DNA from: Amycolatopsis circi
GTDB taxonomy: Bacteria > Actinomycetota > Actinomycetes > Mycobacteriales > Pseudonocardiaceae
DNA: 64,000 nucleotides
Assembly: GCF_003385235.1 (NCBI RefSeq)
Contig: NZ_PQIA01000026.1
Span: 21,494 to 85,493, forward strand
Direction: 5' to 3'
Part shown: piece by piece, positions 24,353 through 33,515 of the stretch
Layout of the letters: each line of letters starts with the position of its first letter
Numbering within the stretch: the first letter of the stretch is position 1
Program-made: the position numbers and the translations under genes
The notes under the pieces: generated by a model
The model's database searches: none
Told to the model about the DNA's origin: nothing
Seen by the model: the letters and a program-made list of their open reading frames with translations, nothing else

Positions 24353-25149
24353 CAGACTGCCACCGGGGCCTTGATGCCGGGGTGCGGGTCGTAGCCCTCG
24401 ATCGCGATGTCCTCGTAGCGGTACTCGAACAGGCTCTCCGCCGGCTTCAGGCTCAGCGACGGGAACGGCCGCGCGTCCCGGGAAAGCTGCTTGCGCACCT
24501 GGTCGACGTGGTTGTCGTAGATGTGGCAGTCGCCCCCGGTCCAGACGAAATCGCCGACGCGCAGGCCGACCTGGTCGGCGATCATGTGCGTCAGCAGGGC
24601 GTAGCTCGCGATGTTGAACGGGACGCCGAGGAAGAGGTCCGCGCTGCGCTGGTAGAGCTGGCAGGACAGCTCGCCCTCAGCCACGTAGAACTGGAAGAAC
24701 GCGTGGCACGGTGGGAGCGCCATCTGCGGGATATCTCCGACGTTCCACGCTGAGACGATGATCCGCCGGGAATCCGGGTTCTCCTTCAGGGTGTGCAGCA
24801 CCTCGCTGATCTGGTCGACGTGGCCACCGTCGGGCGTCGGCCAGGAGCGCCATTGTACGCCGTACACCGGACCGAGGTCGCCGTCCTCGGCGGCCCACTC
24901 GTCCCAGATTGTGACGCCGTGGTCACGCAGCCAGTTGACGTTCGAGTCTCCGCGCAGGAACCACAGCAGTTCGTACGCGATGGAGCGGAAGTGCACCTTT
25001 TTCGTGGTGATCAGCGGGAATCCGTCGGCCAGCCGGTAGCGCAGCTGGTGCCCGAAAACCGACCGGGTGCCCGTCCCGGTGCGATCTCCCTTCCGGGCTC
25101 CCGTGTCGAGCACGTGCTGAAGCAGGTCTTCGTACTGCGTGTCCGGCAT
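24352..25149 (-). CDS. thyA: Thymidylate synthase
   Basis: This 265-residue enzyme has the nucleophile Cys148 in '[11 protein letters not shown]', the folate/dUMP motifs 'RTGTGT', '[10 protein letters not shown]' and '[17 protein letters not shown]', and a classic C-terminus ending 'IKAPVAV'. It makes dTMP from dUMP. ATG 25149 was chosen at the conserved '[10 protein letters not shown]'; the upstream in-frame extension is not conserved. It forms the classic thyA-folA operon. Confidence 0.98.
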   Translation of the reverse strand: MPDTQYEDLLQHVLDTGARKGDRTGTGTRSVFGHQLRYRLADGFPLITTKKVHFRSIAYELLWFLRGDSNVNWLRDHGVTIWDEWAAEDGDLGPVYGVQWRSWPTPDGGHVDQISEVLHTLKENPDSRRIIVSAWNVGDIPQMALPPCHAFFQFYVAEGELSCQLYQRSADLFLGVPFNIASYALLTHMIADQVGLRVGDFVWTGGDCHIYDNHVDQVRKQLSRDARPFPSLSLKPAESLFEYRYEDIAIEGYDPHPGIKAPVAV

Positions 25150-25252
25150 GCCTGCGAATGTAGCCGAGACTGCGCGGTGCCAGCCGGATATCAGCCGGAT
25201 GTCAGCCGCCGCGGTGACGCTGGTCGCACCACCACAGGGAGGGGATCCGAAG

Positions 25253-26461
25253 ATGACACGCCCACCTGGCCTGCCTCTCGACCGCGACGCAGGCCCGTTC
25301 GCTCCGCCGTCCGCCATCACCCGGCTGCGGGAGACCCGGCCGGTGAGCCCGCTGAAGTTCCCGGACGGCCACGACGGCTGGCTGGTCACCGGCTACGACG
25401 CGGTCCGCCAGGCGCTGGCCGACCCGCGGTTCAGCTCGCGCCAGGACCTCGGCCCGCAGCACGTGCCCTACGAGATGCCGAGCATGCCGGCGGGTCCGGA
25501 CGGGTTCGAACCGTCGCCGCAGGTGCCCGGCCTGTTCATCTCGATGGACCCGCCGGACCACACCCGGCTGCGCAGGAAGCTCACCGGCGCGTTCACCGTC
25601 AACCGGATGAAACGGCTCGAGGAGCACATCGCCGAAATCGCGGAGCAGCAGCTCGAACACCTCGCCGAATGCCCGCAGCCGGTCGACCTGGTGACGGAAT
25701 TCGCGCTGCCGGTGCCGTCGCTGGTGATCTGTGAAATGCTTGGGGTGCCGTACGCGGACCGGGAAATGTTCCAGAAGAATTCCTCGCAGATCATGGTTCG
25801 GGACCAGAGCGTCGAGGACAAGATCGCCGCCTGGACAGCGATCTCGTCGTACCTCGGCGAACTCGCGGTGAGCAAGCGCGCGGAACCCGGTTCGGACATC
25901 CTGTCCGACCTGGCCCGCGACGACGACCTCAGCATCGAGGAACTCGTCGGCATCGGATTCCTGCTGCTGCTCGCCGGGCACGAAACGACGGCGAACATGC
26001 TGGCGCTCGGGACTTTCGCGTTGCTGGAGAACCCGGAGCAGATGTCCGCGCTGCGCGCCGATCCGGACCTGATTCCCGGCGCGGTCGAGGAATTGCTGCG
26101 TTATCTCGCGGTGGTCGACGTCCTTTTCCGTTACGCCTCCGAAGATCTCGAACTCGGCGGCGAAAAGATCAGCAAGGGGTCGACCGTCCTCGTTTCCATG
26201 CTGGCCGCCAACCGCGATCCTTCGCATTTTCCCGACGGCGAATCCCTTGATGTCGAGCGGAAAGCGCGTACGCATCTGTCGTTCGGCCACGGCGTGCACC
26301 AATGCCTCGGACAGCAGCTCGCCCGGATCGAAATGCGCGCCGGATTCGCCGGGTTGCTGCGCCGCTTCCCGAAGCTCGCGCTCGCGGTCCCGCCCAGCGA
26401 GGTGCCGCTGCGGACCGGCATGAACATCTACGGCGTCCACGAGTTGCCGGTGACCTGGTAA
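25253..26461 (+). CDS. Cytochrome P450 monooxygenase
   Basis: This 402-residue soluble bacterial P450 (CYP105/107-like) has the I-helix 'AGHETT' (241-246), ExxR in 'EELLR' (280-283) and the haem loop '[10 protein letters not shown]' with Cys351 as thiolate ligand. A ribosome site GGGAGGGG precedes ATG 25253. No ferredoxin or reductase gene adjoins, so redox partners act in trans. The gene to the right is decayed, so any former cluster partner may have been lost. The substrate is unknown. Confidence 0.95.
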   Translation: MTRPPGLPLDRDAGPFAPPSAITRLRETRPVSPLKFPDGHDGWLVTGYDAVRQALADPRFSSRQDLGPQHVPYEMPSMPAGPDGFEPSPQVPGLFISMDPPDHTRLRRKLTGAFTVNRMKRLEEHIAEIAEQQLEHLAECPQPVDLVTEFALPVPSLVICEMLGVPYADREMFQKNSSQIMVRDQSVEDKIAAWTAISSYLGELAVSKRAEPGSDILSDLARDDDLSIEELVGIGFLLLLAGHETTANMLALGTFALLENPEQMSALRADPDLIPGAVEELLRYLAVVDVLFRYASEDLELGGEKISKGSTVLVSMLAANRDPSHFPDGESLDVERKARTHLSFGHGVHQCLGQQLARIEMRAGFAGLLRRFPKLALAVPPSEVPLRTGMNIYGVHELPVTW

Positions 26462-26482
26462 CCCGCGGATCCGTCAACGTAG

Positions 26483-26840
26483 TGCGCGCGGCGAGAGCCG
26501 GGCGCCCACTGGGAACGGCTGGGGGCGGAGTACGGCAACTGGTCCAAACAGGCGATGCAGCAGCACTATCGGCGGCGCGGCGGGAAACGTTCCTGGCCGA
26601 CCGGGAACGCCCGTCGCGCGCCGAGTCGCCGCACCGGCTGACCGACGAAGACCTGGACCCGGCCGACGTCGCGAACGTGCGCGAGGCGATCAGCGCCCTG
26701 CTCGCCACCGCGCACGACGTCACCGAAACGCACCCGGTCGACGGGGTGTGGACCGCGGGCGAACCCGTCCTGGAGGAGATCTCGACGATCGGGCTGGAAC
26801 CGTCCTTCGCGAACGGCACGTCCGACCGCAGCCCGCGCGG
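26483..26840 (+). pseudogene. Frameshifted, truncated gene remnant (unrecognised)
   Basis: High third-position G/C shows real former coding sequence in two successive frames: 'GAHWERLGAEYGNWSKQ' (from 26501) and then 'ETFLADRERPS' to 'TIGLEPSFANG' (about 26585-26820). The frame changes near 26575-26585. An in-frame TAG at 26480-26482 removes any start, and coding character is lost after about 26840, where it meets a reversed remnant. I do not recognise the family. Confidence 0.5.
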
Positions 26841-26889
26841 GACGAGCACCAGAGCTTCGCCCGCGAAGCTGACGCCGATCGCGAGCTGA

Positions 26890-27067
26890 TACGGCCGCGC
26901 TCAGCACTGGTCAGCCCCTTGAAACCGACCGCTCCCGCGACGCCGATGGCGATCAACACCACCGGCGACGCGACCGTATCGCGCCAGTTCAACGGCTCCC
27001 CGAGCATCCGGAACACCAGCATCACCACGACGCCGGCGACCAAGCTCACAAGCACCCACCCGCTCAT
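26890..27067 (-). pseudogene. Truncated two-helix membrane protein gene
   Basis: From ATG 27067 the first ~52 residues look genuine: 'VLVSLVAGVVVMLVFRMLG' and 'VVLIAIGVAGAVGFKGL' are two transmembrane helices. After about 'GLTSAERG' the frame becomes Ser/Arg-rich antisense of the neighbouring remnant. The N-terminus is intact but the C-terminal part is gone, joined to the remnant at 26483-26840. Confidence 0.5.
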
Positions 27068-27095
27068 CGCGGACCCCCTGCCCCAAGCGCTGGAC

Positions 27096-27141
27096 CTCGT
27101 GCGTGTTTGTGCCGGTTAGAACCGGCACAAACACGCACGAG
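27096..27141. repeat. 22-bp-arm perfect hairpin element
   Basis: Two perfect 22-base arms (27096-27117 and 27120-27141) are separated by only two bases (AG). A shorter outer stem (CGCTGG 27088-27093 with CCAGCG 27144-27149) extends it. The tip is GCCGGTT-AG-AACCGGC. It lies between the truncated membrane gene and the truncated TetR gene. It is unrelated to the 55-bp family. Confidence 0.85.
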
Positions 27142-27178
27142 CCCCAGCGGTGCCGGAGGACTGGCGGAACGGCGCGCG

Positions 27179-27607
27179 ATGATGATCTTCACCATGGACC
27201 AGCTCGGACGCCGGATCGGCGAGCGCGTCGCGGTCCGCGCGGACCGGCTGCTCAACGCCGACACCGACCGCCGGACGCTTGTCGAGGACCTGCTCGCCGA
27301 GTTCCTCCCGCTCGACGACGACCGCCGGGACGAAGCGATGGCGTGGCTGGCGTTCACCGTCGCCGCCCGCACGCGTCCGGCGTTCCGCGCGAGCGCCGAC
27401 GCCCAGCACCAGTACGTGCGCGACCTGATCACGCGGATCCTGCGCGAAGCCGTCGCGCTCGGCCGGCTCTCCGGGGAACTGGATCTGACCGTCGAGTCGG
27501 TCCGGCTTTCCGCTCTGCTCGACGGACTGACCATGCAGGCCGTCCTGTACCCGGATTCGACGCCGCCGGAACTGCTCCGGAAAGCGCTGCGGCGAAGCCT
27601 GCCGTAA
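27179..27607 (+). pseudogene. TetR-family regulator lacking its DNA-binding domain
   Basis: These 142 residues correspond to the C-terminal ligand domain of a BetI-like TetR regulator ('LVEDLLAEFLPLDDDRRDEA', 'RTRPAFRA', 'DGLTMQAVLYPDS'). The usual ~50-residue N-terminal helix-turn-helix is missing. Upstream sequence is the hairpin element and no HTH is found in other frames. It is probably inactive as a repressor, unless the remaining domain is still made. Confidence 0.7.
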
Positions 27608-27859
27608 TCCTGGGTCCCTTGTGGACGAACACTCCTCCAGCGCGATTCATCGGTTGTGAACGCGCTGTGAATATTGCGAATTACCTGTCACCGCGATGAG
27701 CGAAACCGCGGCGGTGCCAGTCTTTTCCGCGCAAAACCGGCTGTGAACACTCACACGGCGTGCCGGAGCCGTTGCTCTGCGGCAACGGGCGAGCACACAG
27801 TGATGCTCGGCCGGGTCACCCCGGCAAGCTCCCTTCCCCGTCTGGCACAAGGAGATTCG

Positions 27860-28543
27860 ATGACTTACCGACCCACCCGGAGGACAGTCCGGATTACGGT
27901 GGCGACCGGGGCAGCCGCGCTTGCCGTGGCGCTGCTGCCGGGCACCGCGCTGGCCCAGTCGACCAACGACGCGAACCAGCCGAACGGCCTCATCAAGACC
28001 GCCACGCACACCAAGGTGGTCGAAGTCCAGCCGCTCGGCGGGCACCTGAACCGCGCGGCACTGCCCGCGTCGAAGCAGCTGGACTACAACCAGCAGGTGC
28101 AGGAAAACGACCAGTGGTGCTGGGCCGCGGACGGCTCCAGCATCGAGCAGTCCCAAGGCGGCACCGCCTCGCAGGCCGATTTCTGCGCGGCGGGCAAGGG
28201 CACGCAGTCCGGGTACTGCCCGAACGAAGGCGGCCAGATCTCGGAAATCGTGCAGGGCTTCCAGGGCACCGGGTTCTCCGCGCAGAACGCGAACGGACCG
28301 ATCAGCTACGACTCGATCCAGAACCAGGTCAACTCCGGAATCCTGAACCTGACCGGCATCTACTGGACCTCCGGCGGCGGCCACGCCGAGGTGATCTACG
28401 GATACGACAGCTCGAACAACTCGATCATGCTCGGCGACCCGTGGCCGAGCTACCAGCGGTACCAGACCTGGGATTACAACCAGTACCAGAGCAACGCCCA
28501 GTTCACCTGGAACGACACCGTCGTCAACATCAAGAAGGGCTGA
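27860..28543 (+). CDS. Secreted papain-like cysteine protease (AvrRpt2/C39-like)
   Basis: This 227-residue protein starts with a signal peptide (cleavage near 'ALAQ', residue 32). The predicted catalytic residues are Cys87 ('QWCWAADGS'), His175 ('GGGHAEVIYG') and Asp193 ('MLGDPWP'). This arrangement fits the papain-like AvrRpt2 family seen in Streptomyces and relatives. Residues 33-75 may be a propeptide. ATG 27860 follows the ribosome site AAGGAG. It is co-transcribed with the membrane-anchored protein nine bases downstream, which may be a partner, substrate or inhibitor (inference). Confidence 0.82.
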   Translation: MTYRPTRRTVRITVATGAAALAVALLPGTALAQSTNDANQPNGLIKTATHTKVVEVQPLGGHLNRAALPASKQLDYNQQVQENDQWCWAADGSSIEQSQGGTASQADFCAAGKGTQSGYCPNEGGQISEIVQGFQGTGFSAQNANGPISYDSIQNQVNSGILNLTGIYWTSGGGHAEVIYGYDSSNNSIMLGDPWPSYQRYQTWDYNQYQSNAQFTWNDTVVNIKKG

Positions 28544-28552
28544 CGAGCCGCC

Positions 28553-29338
28553 ATGGGTGAGATCTGCCGGAAGTTCGCCGCCGGCGCGGCGATCGCGGTC
28601 GCGGCGCTCCTGTCCGCCGGTCCCGCCGAGGCCGCCGGGGCCTCGTGGGTCGCGCCGCCGTCGGAGCAGGACGTCGCGGCCGCGGTCAAAGCCGCGGAAA
28701 CGGCGCGCGCGATCAGTTTCGCCACGTCGAACTTCCGGCAGGTCGACCACGGCGAGCCCGGCCGGATCACGGTCGGGCACAAGGGAATCCCGGTCTACAC
28801 GCTCAATCCCGACTTCGTCGCGGCGAAGCCGGGAGCCCCGGCCGGGGTGCTGCGGTCGATCGCGGTGACCGCCACCGCGGCCACCGGTGCGAAAGCCACC
28901 CTCCGCGCCGCGCCCGACCGCGCCGCGCCGAGCGGCTGGTCGGTCGGGAACGTGTTGTCCGGCAACGACGAGGAGACGCTCAGCGCCCGGCTGCGCCCGG
29001 GTTCGGTGCTGCTGAACGAACCGCAGATCAACGGGTGGTACGACCTCGGCCGCGACGGCGTCGTGCTCCTGCAGGCCAGCCTTCCCCAGTCGCCGGTCGG
29101 CCAGTTCACGCCGATCGCCGACTACGAGCAGCAGGTGCACTCCCGCTATGGCGACAAACTGCCCGGTTCGCAGTACCAGCGAGGCGGCGGGATCGGGTTC
29201 AAGCAGACCGTCCAGCAGCGCGACACCGGACCGGCCGGTTCGCTGACCGTCGGGCTGATCGTGCTCGGCTCCGCGGTGGCGGCGGGCGGCGCGTTCCTGT
29301 TGTGGCGCTGGACGAAACGGCGGATCAGTCCCAAATGA
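28553..29338 (+). CDS. Secreted C-terminally membrane-anchored protein, protease partner
   Basis: This 261-residue protein has an N-terminal signal ('FAAGAAIAVAALLSAGPAEA') and a C-terminal transmembrane helix with a basic tail ('LTVGLIVLGSAVAAGGAFLL', then WRWTKRR). About 200 residues would lie outside the cell. No enzymatic motif is seen. Tight linkage to the cysteine protease suggests a dedicated inhibitor, chaperone or receptor, as in similar Streptomyces pairs, but this is not shown by sequence. It overlaps the XRE gene end by 14 bases. Confidence 0.75.
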   Translation: MGEICRKFAAGAAIAVAALLSAGPAEAAGASWVAPPSEQDVAAAVKAAETARAISFATSNFRQVDHGEPGRITVGHKGIPVYTLNPDFVAAKPGAPAGVLRSIAVTATAATGAKATLRAAPDRAAPSGWSVGNVLSGNDEETLSARLRPGSVLLNEPQINGWYDLGRDGVVLLQASLPQSPVGQFTPIADYEQQVHSRYGDKLPGSQYQRGGGIGFKQTVQQRDTGPAGSLTVGLIVLGSAVAAGGAFLLWRWTKRRISPK

Positions 29339-30260
29339 GATCGACTCCGGCGATGCCTACGCCGAGTTCCTCGAAGTAGGCGCTGACCGTGTTCCCCGGC
29401 CCGCAGAAAAGCGGCTCGCGGACCAGCAGTTCCAGGTCCTCCCTCGGCCGGATGGTCCGCAGGCAGCGCGCGGGCAGCGCGGCCGGGTCGAAGCGCAGCC
29501 GCAGCAGGTACGCCGACATGCGGGAGCGCACGACCCGGTGGAAATTCCCCGGCCGGACCGAGGCGGCGGGACGCAGCGTGAACCCGAACGTGTGCGTCTC
29601 CCCCTCGGCGAGGCCGCGGTCGAAGAGCACCTCGAACACCATCCCCGCCGACTGGACGCTGCGCCGCACCCGCCCGACGCGGCAGCCGTCGACCGCGATG
29701 ATCTCGGTCGCGGTGACGTCGCTGCCGTCCTCGTCCTGGTGCGTGACCAGGAAGCTGTCCGGACCGGATCTTCGGGCCCGCACCACCATGGTCGACGTGA
29801 TCTCCTCGGTCCGGCCTTGCGCGCCGAGCGTCAGCACGTCTACCACGGTCGCGACGTCGAGGTCCGCGTTCTCCTCGCTGCCGGGCATCCCGCTCAGCTC
29901 GTCACGCAGCGCGAACGTTTCGGCCCAGCTCTGCTGGAGTTCCGGCAGCGACGGCCTGCGGTCGGCGTCGGCGGTCCGGTGCGGCCCGATCAGCACGACC
30001 AGGCTGTCCGGCGGCAGGTTCAGGACCGATTCCAGAGCGCGCACGACGTCGAGCGACCGCGGGGCGGACGGGCTGCGCAATCCGCGCTGCCAGTAACTCA
30101 GCGTGGACTCGGCGACCGAAACCCCGTGCGCGGCGAGATGCGCGCGAAGGCGGGAAAGGGACAGCCCGCGCCGGTCGACGGCCTCGGACAACGCGCGGTG
30201 GAACGGTCCGGACCGGATTGTTCGCGACGACCACCGGACCGCCAAGCTCTGCTGCTGCAT
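29325..30260 (-). CDS. XRE-type helix-turn-helix regulator with unknown C-terminal domain
   Basis: A 311-residue protein. Residues about 20-90 form an XRE-like HTH ('GLSLSRLRAHLAAHGVSVAE', 'LSYWQRGLRSP'). The C-terminal ~170 residues ('VVDVLTLGAQGRTEEITSTM', 'PDSFLVTHQDEDG') make an unidentified beta-rich sensor found in many actinobacterial paralogues. ATG 30260 ('MQQQSLAVRW') was chosen; the frame upstream runs into the MarR gene. It converges on the protease operon and could regulate it. Confidence 0.75.
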   Translation of the reverse strand: MQQQSLAVRWSSRTIRSGPFHRALSEAVDRRGLSLSRLRAHLAAHGVSVAESTLSYWQRGLRSPSAPRSLDVVRALESVLNLPPDSLVVLIGPHRTADADRRPSLPELQQSWAETFALRDELSGMPGSEENADLDVATVVDVLTLGAQGRTEEITSTMVVRARRSGPDSFLVTHQDEDGSDVTATEIIAVDGCRVGRVRRSVQSAGMVFEVLFDRGLAEGETHTFGFTLRPAASVRPGNFHRVVRSRMSAYLLRLRFDPAALPARCLRTIRPREDLELLVREPLFCGPGNTVSAYFEELGVGIAGVDLIWD

Positions 30261-30367
30261 CTGGCTTCCCCTGCTCGTACCGAATAACTGTTCAGCATGA
30301 GCAGTTCGTGACCGGGCAACAACCGTCCATGGTCGAGAATCGGACATTTCCCCGCACTTGGAGAGGC

Positions 30368-30808
30368 TCAGCCGTCCTCGAGGGTCCGCCAGATGCCCGC
30401 CAGAAGGCGCAGCTGGTCGTCGTCCAGCCGGTCGAAGAACAGCGTCCGCAGGTCCTCGTGGTGCCGGCGGCGGGCTTTGCGGATCAGCGCACGGCCCTGC
30501 GCGGTCAAAACGGCGTCGAAGCTGCGGGCGTCTGCCGCCGATTGGCGGCGCTCGATCAGCCCTCGGCCGACGAGCCGGTCGGCCAGCCGGGTGAAGCCGC
30601 CGGTGGACATCAGGCGGCGCTGAGCGAGGTCGGTCATCCGCATGCCCGCGTCGCCGGCTTCGGCCAACAGGGCCAGCACGCTGTACTCCGCCATGCTCAC
30701 GTTCAGCGGCGCGAGCCCGTCCGCCAGTGCGCGCCACAGCCGCTCGTGCGTGAAGAGGAACCCGCTCCACGCCTCCTGTTCCAGGTCTCGCAGCCCGTCG
30801 CTCGCCAT
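30368..30808 (-). CDS. MarR-family transcriptional regulator
   Basis: This 146-residue winged-helix protein has 'MRMTDLAQRRLMSTGGFTRL' as the HTH and 'RRQSAADARSFDAVLTAQG' as the wing. ATG 30808 gives the standard family length. It is divergent from the LLM monooxygenase/FMN reductase operon, with a perfect TGTCTGCGCAGACA palindrome between them, so it likely represses that pair in response to a substrate-like phenolic or aromatic compound (inference). Confidence 0.87.
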   Translation of the reverse strand: MASDGLRDLEQEAWSGFLFTHERLWRALADGLAPLNVSMAEYSVLALLAEAGDAGMRMTDLAQRRLMSTGGFTRLADRLVGRGLIERRQSAADARSFDAVLTAQGRALIRKARRRHHEDLRTLFFDRLDDDQLRLLAGIWRTLEDG

Positions 30809-30866
30809 GGCGACACGGTAACCGGGACCCGGCAAACGGGTGATCGCGGCCACCGCCGGAAATAGT

Positions 30867-30880
30867 TGTCTGCGCAGACA
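30867..30880. promoter_or_regulatory. Perfect 14-bp MarR operator candidate
   Basis: TGTCTGCGCAGACA lies between the divergent MarR and LLM monooxygenase genes, 59 bases from the latter's start. A single dyad placed there can control both promoters. Confidence 0.6.
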
Positions 30881-30938
30881 GGTTAATTCCGGCAGGCTCG
30901 GCCGCGGCGTGCGACCGGGCGCCCGAAAGGAGTCGGCC

Positions 30939-32006
30939 ATGGCTGAACCGCAGACCGCGCAGGCCGTTGAAGCGCGTCCGTTCGAAATCGGCATCCTGAC
31001 GTTCGGAGAACTCACCAGGGACCCGGTTTCCGGCGCGCTCCCCTCGCCGCGGCAGCGGGCGCGCGAGACGATCGAGCAGGCACAACTCGCCGACGAGGTC
31101 GGACTGGACGTCTTCGGCGTTGGCGAGCACCACCGCACCGACTTCGTCGGGTCCGCGCCCACGATCCTGCTCGCCGCGGCCGCCGAGCGCACCGAACGGA
31201 TCCGGCTGACCAGCGCGGTGACCGTGCTGAGTTCCGAGGACCCGGTGCGGGTGTGGGAGCAGTTCGCGACCATCGACCTGCTGTCCGCCGGCCGCGCCGA
31301 GATCGTCGCGGGCCGCGGGTCGTACACCGAGTCTTTCCCGCTTTTCGGCTACGACCTCGCCGATTACGCCGATCTCTTCCGCGAGAAGCTCGACCTTCTG
31401 CTGGCGATCCGCGAGCGGAACCCGTTGACCTGGAAGGGGAAGTTCCGCGCCGCACTCGATGACGCCGACATCGCGCCGCGTGCCGACGGCCTGCCGATCT
31501 GGGTGGGCGTCGGCGGGTCCGCAGCATCAGCGGTCAGCACTGGACGGCGCGGGTTGCCGATGGCGATGGCGTTGCTGCTGGGCCCGTTGACGCAGCACGA
31601 GCAGACCGCCGCGCTCTACCGGCAAGCGGCTCGGGAAGCCGGGCATGAACCGGCATCGATCAGCATCAACGTGCACGGGTACGTCGGGCGCACCAGTCAG
31701 GAGGCGCGCGAGACGATGTATCCCTACTTCGCGCAGGGCATGCTGGAGAACAACCATCAGCGCGGCGAAGGGATGCGGCTCTCCCGGTCCGCCTTCGAAG
31801 CACAGGGCTCGCCCGGGTCGGGGCTGCTGGTGGGGAGTTCGGCGGAGCTGATCGAGAAAATTCTTGCCTACCACGAGTTTTACGGCTTGAACCGGGTCCT
31901 GGTCCAGCTCGGCTTCGGCGGGATGCCGCAGAAGGAACACCTCGAAGCGATCGAACGGCTCGGCACGGAGGTCGCCCCGGTCGTGCGACGGGAGGTGCCG
32001 GCGTGA
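30939..32006 (+). CDS. LLM-class flavin-dependent monooxygenase (CE1758-like)
   Basis: This 355-residue luciferase-like TIM-barrel enzyme has 'VGLDVFGVGEHHRTDFVGSA', 'LTSAVTVLSSEDPVRVWEQF', 'RAEIVAGRGSYTESFPLFGY' and 'LPIWVGVGGS', typical of the group. It uses reduced FMN supplied by a partner reductase to oxygenate a substrate. A clear AAAGGAG site supports ATG 30939. The next gene overlaps by four bases and encodes the FMN reductase, as in the paired CE1758/CE1759 families. Confidence 0.9.
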   Translation: MAEPQTAQAVEARPFEIGILTFGELTRDPVSGALPSPRQRARETIEQAQLADEVGLDVFGVGEHHRTDFVGSAPTILLAAAAERTERIRLTSAVTVLSSEDPVRVWEQFATIDLLSAGRAEIVAGRGSYTESFPLFGYDLADYADLFREKLDLLLAIRERNPLTWKGKFRAALDDADIAPRADGLPIWVGVGGSAASAVSTGRRGLPMAMALLLGPLTQHEQTAALYRQAAREAGHEPASISINVHGYVGRTSQEARETMYPYFAQGMLENNHQRGEGMRLSRSAFEAQGSPGSGLLVGSSAELIEKILAYHEFYGLNRVLVQLGFGGMPQKEHLEAIERLGTEVAPVVRREVPA

Positions 32007-32548
32007 GCGGACTGCGGGTGGCGGTCGTCAACGGGAGCCCGAGCCAGCCGTCCAAGACGATGGGCCTGGTGGACGTCATCCTGGAAACTCTCGGCGGGCT
32101 GGTCCCCGTTTCGGCGGCCCGGATCGACGTTTACCGGCTGGGCCTCGCCGGAACGATCGAGCGCGCGGACGTGCCGCCGGACGTCGAGGCGGCCTTGCGG
32201 AGCGCCGAAGAAGCCGACCTGCTGATCGCGGCGACGCCGGTGTTCCGCCGCTCGTATCCCGGGATGTTCAAGCAGTTCTTCGATCTTGTCGACCAATACG
32301 CACTTGTCGACAAACCCGTCCTGCTGGCCGCGACCGGCGGCGGCGACCATCACGCGCTGGTGCTGGAGCACGCGTTGCGGCCGTTGTTCGGGTTCTTCCA
32401 GGCCCTGACGCTGCCGGTCGCGATCTTCGCTGCCAGCGGGGACTTCGACGGCACCGTGCTGTTGAACCCGCGCGTGCACGGGAGAATCCAGATCGCGGCC
32501 GAGTCCGCGGTCCGGTTCCTTCCGGCGATGGCTCAGGCCGCGAAGTAG
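32003..32548 (+). CDS. NAD(P)H-dependent FMN reductase (SsuE/CE1759-like)
   Basis: This 181-residue flavodoxin-fold reductase has the phosphate loop 'VVNGSPSQPSKTMGLVD' and 'LIAATPVFRRSYPGMFKQFF', which match the SsuE/MsuE family. It supplies FMNH2 to the LLM monooxygenase with which it is coupled (GTGA overlap at 32003). It runs 16 bases into the convergent LysR gene. Confidence 0.9.
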   Translation: MSGLRVAVVNGSPSQPSKTMGLVDVILETLGGLVPVSAARIDVYRLGLAGTIERADVPPDVEAALRSAEEADLLIAATPVFRRSYPGMFKQFFDLVDQYALVDKPVLLAATGGGDHHALVLEHALRPLFGFFQALTLPVAIFAASGDFDGTVLLNPRVHGRIQIAAESAVRFLPAMAQAAK

Positions 32549-33408
32549 GCCGTCGCGAATTCCGTCAACCGTTGTGCCGCGGCGGAAACGTAGGTGTCCG
32601 CTCGCTGCACCACCGTCAACGTCCGATAGCAATCCGGAACGTCCAGCTCCAGCCCGACAGCCGCCTCGTCCTTGGCGGCCTGTCGGGCTACCTCCGGTAC
32701 CAGGCCGATTCCCAGCCCGCTCGCGATCAGCTGGCCGGTCGCGCCGGGTTCGTCGCTCTCGCAGGAGTAATTCGGTTCCAGTCCCGCCTCGGCGAAGAGG
32801 CGGTCCGCGAGGGTGCGCGGCCAGTAGCCGGGCCGGGTCGTCACCATGGGCTCGTTCGCGAGGTCCGCCATCCGCACGCGTTTGCGCTTCGCCAGCCGAT
32901 GTGTGATGGGCACGGCGAGAAGCACCTCCTCGCGTAGTAGTTCGCGAGCCTCCAGTCCGGGTTGCTGCAGCGGCTGCGACGCGAAGCAGAGATCGACCTC
33001 GCCCGCGCACAGCTGCTGCGCCATGGTTTCCGCCGACGACTGGTACAGCCGCAGCTCGACGCCGGGGTACTCCGCGCGGAAGGCGCTCATCAGTCCGGTG
33101 AGCGTGAGCAGGGTTTCCGACGCGACGGCGACCCGGCCGTGGTCCAGGCCGGCCAGGTCGACGAGTTCCTGGCGGGCGTCGTCGAGTTCGCGCAGGGCCC
33201 GGTCGACGCGGCGCAGGAACGTGGTGCCGAAGTGGTTGAGCCGCAGCCCCCGCCCGGCGCGTTCGAACAACGGCACGCCGAGATCCGCCTCCAGCCGCGC
33301 GATGGCCCGGCTCAGCGACGGCTGCGCGATGTGCAGTTCGGCCGCCGCCTGGCTGAGGTGGCCGCGGTAGGCGACCGCCTGGAAGTAGCGCAGTTGCAGC
33401 AGGTCCAT
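32533..33408 (-). CDS. LysR-family transcriptional regulator
   Basis: A 291-residue LTTR. The N-terminal HTH is 'GHLSQAAAELHIAQPSLSRA', followed by a LysR_substrate domain ('GRVAVASETLLTLTGLMSAF', 'GLGIGLVPEVARQA'). It is divergent from the membrane protein/multicopper oxidase operon (107-base gap) and convergent with the FMN reductase. Control of the multicopper oxidase operon is the simplest reading. No clear T-N11-A dyad was pinned down. Confidence 0.9.
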   Translation of the reverse strand: MDLLQLRYFQAVAYRGHLSQAAAELHIAQPSLSRAIARLEADLGVPLFERAGRGLRLNHFGTTFLRRVDRALRELDDARQELVDLAGLDHGRVAVASETLLTLTGLMSAFRAEYPGVELRLYQSSAETMAQQLCAGEVDLCFASQPLQQPGLEARELLREEVLLAVPITHRLAKRKRVRMADLANEPMVTTRPGYWPRTLADRLFAEAGLEPNYSCESDEPGATGQLIASGLGIGLVPEVARQAAKDEAAVGLELDVPDCYRTLTVVQRADTYVSAAAQRLTEFATAYFAA

Positions 33409-33515
33409 CTCATAGCTCCGAGGTCATGAGTACATGGCGGATTTGGTCTTGGACGGCATGAGAAGTTCAGCTTAGCGTCTGTTCGGGGGAAGACTCACGC
33501 GCACAAGGGGGGACA

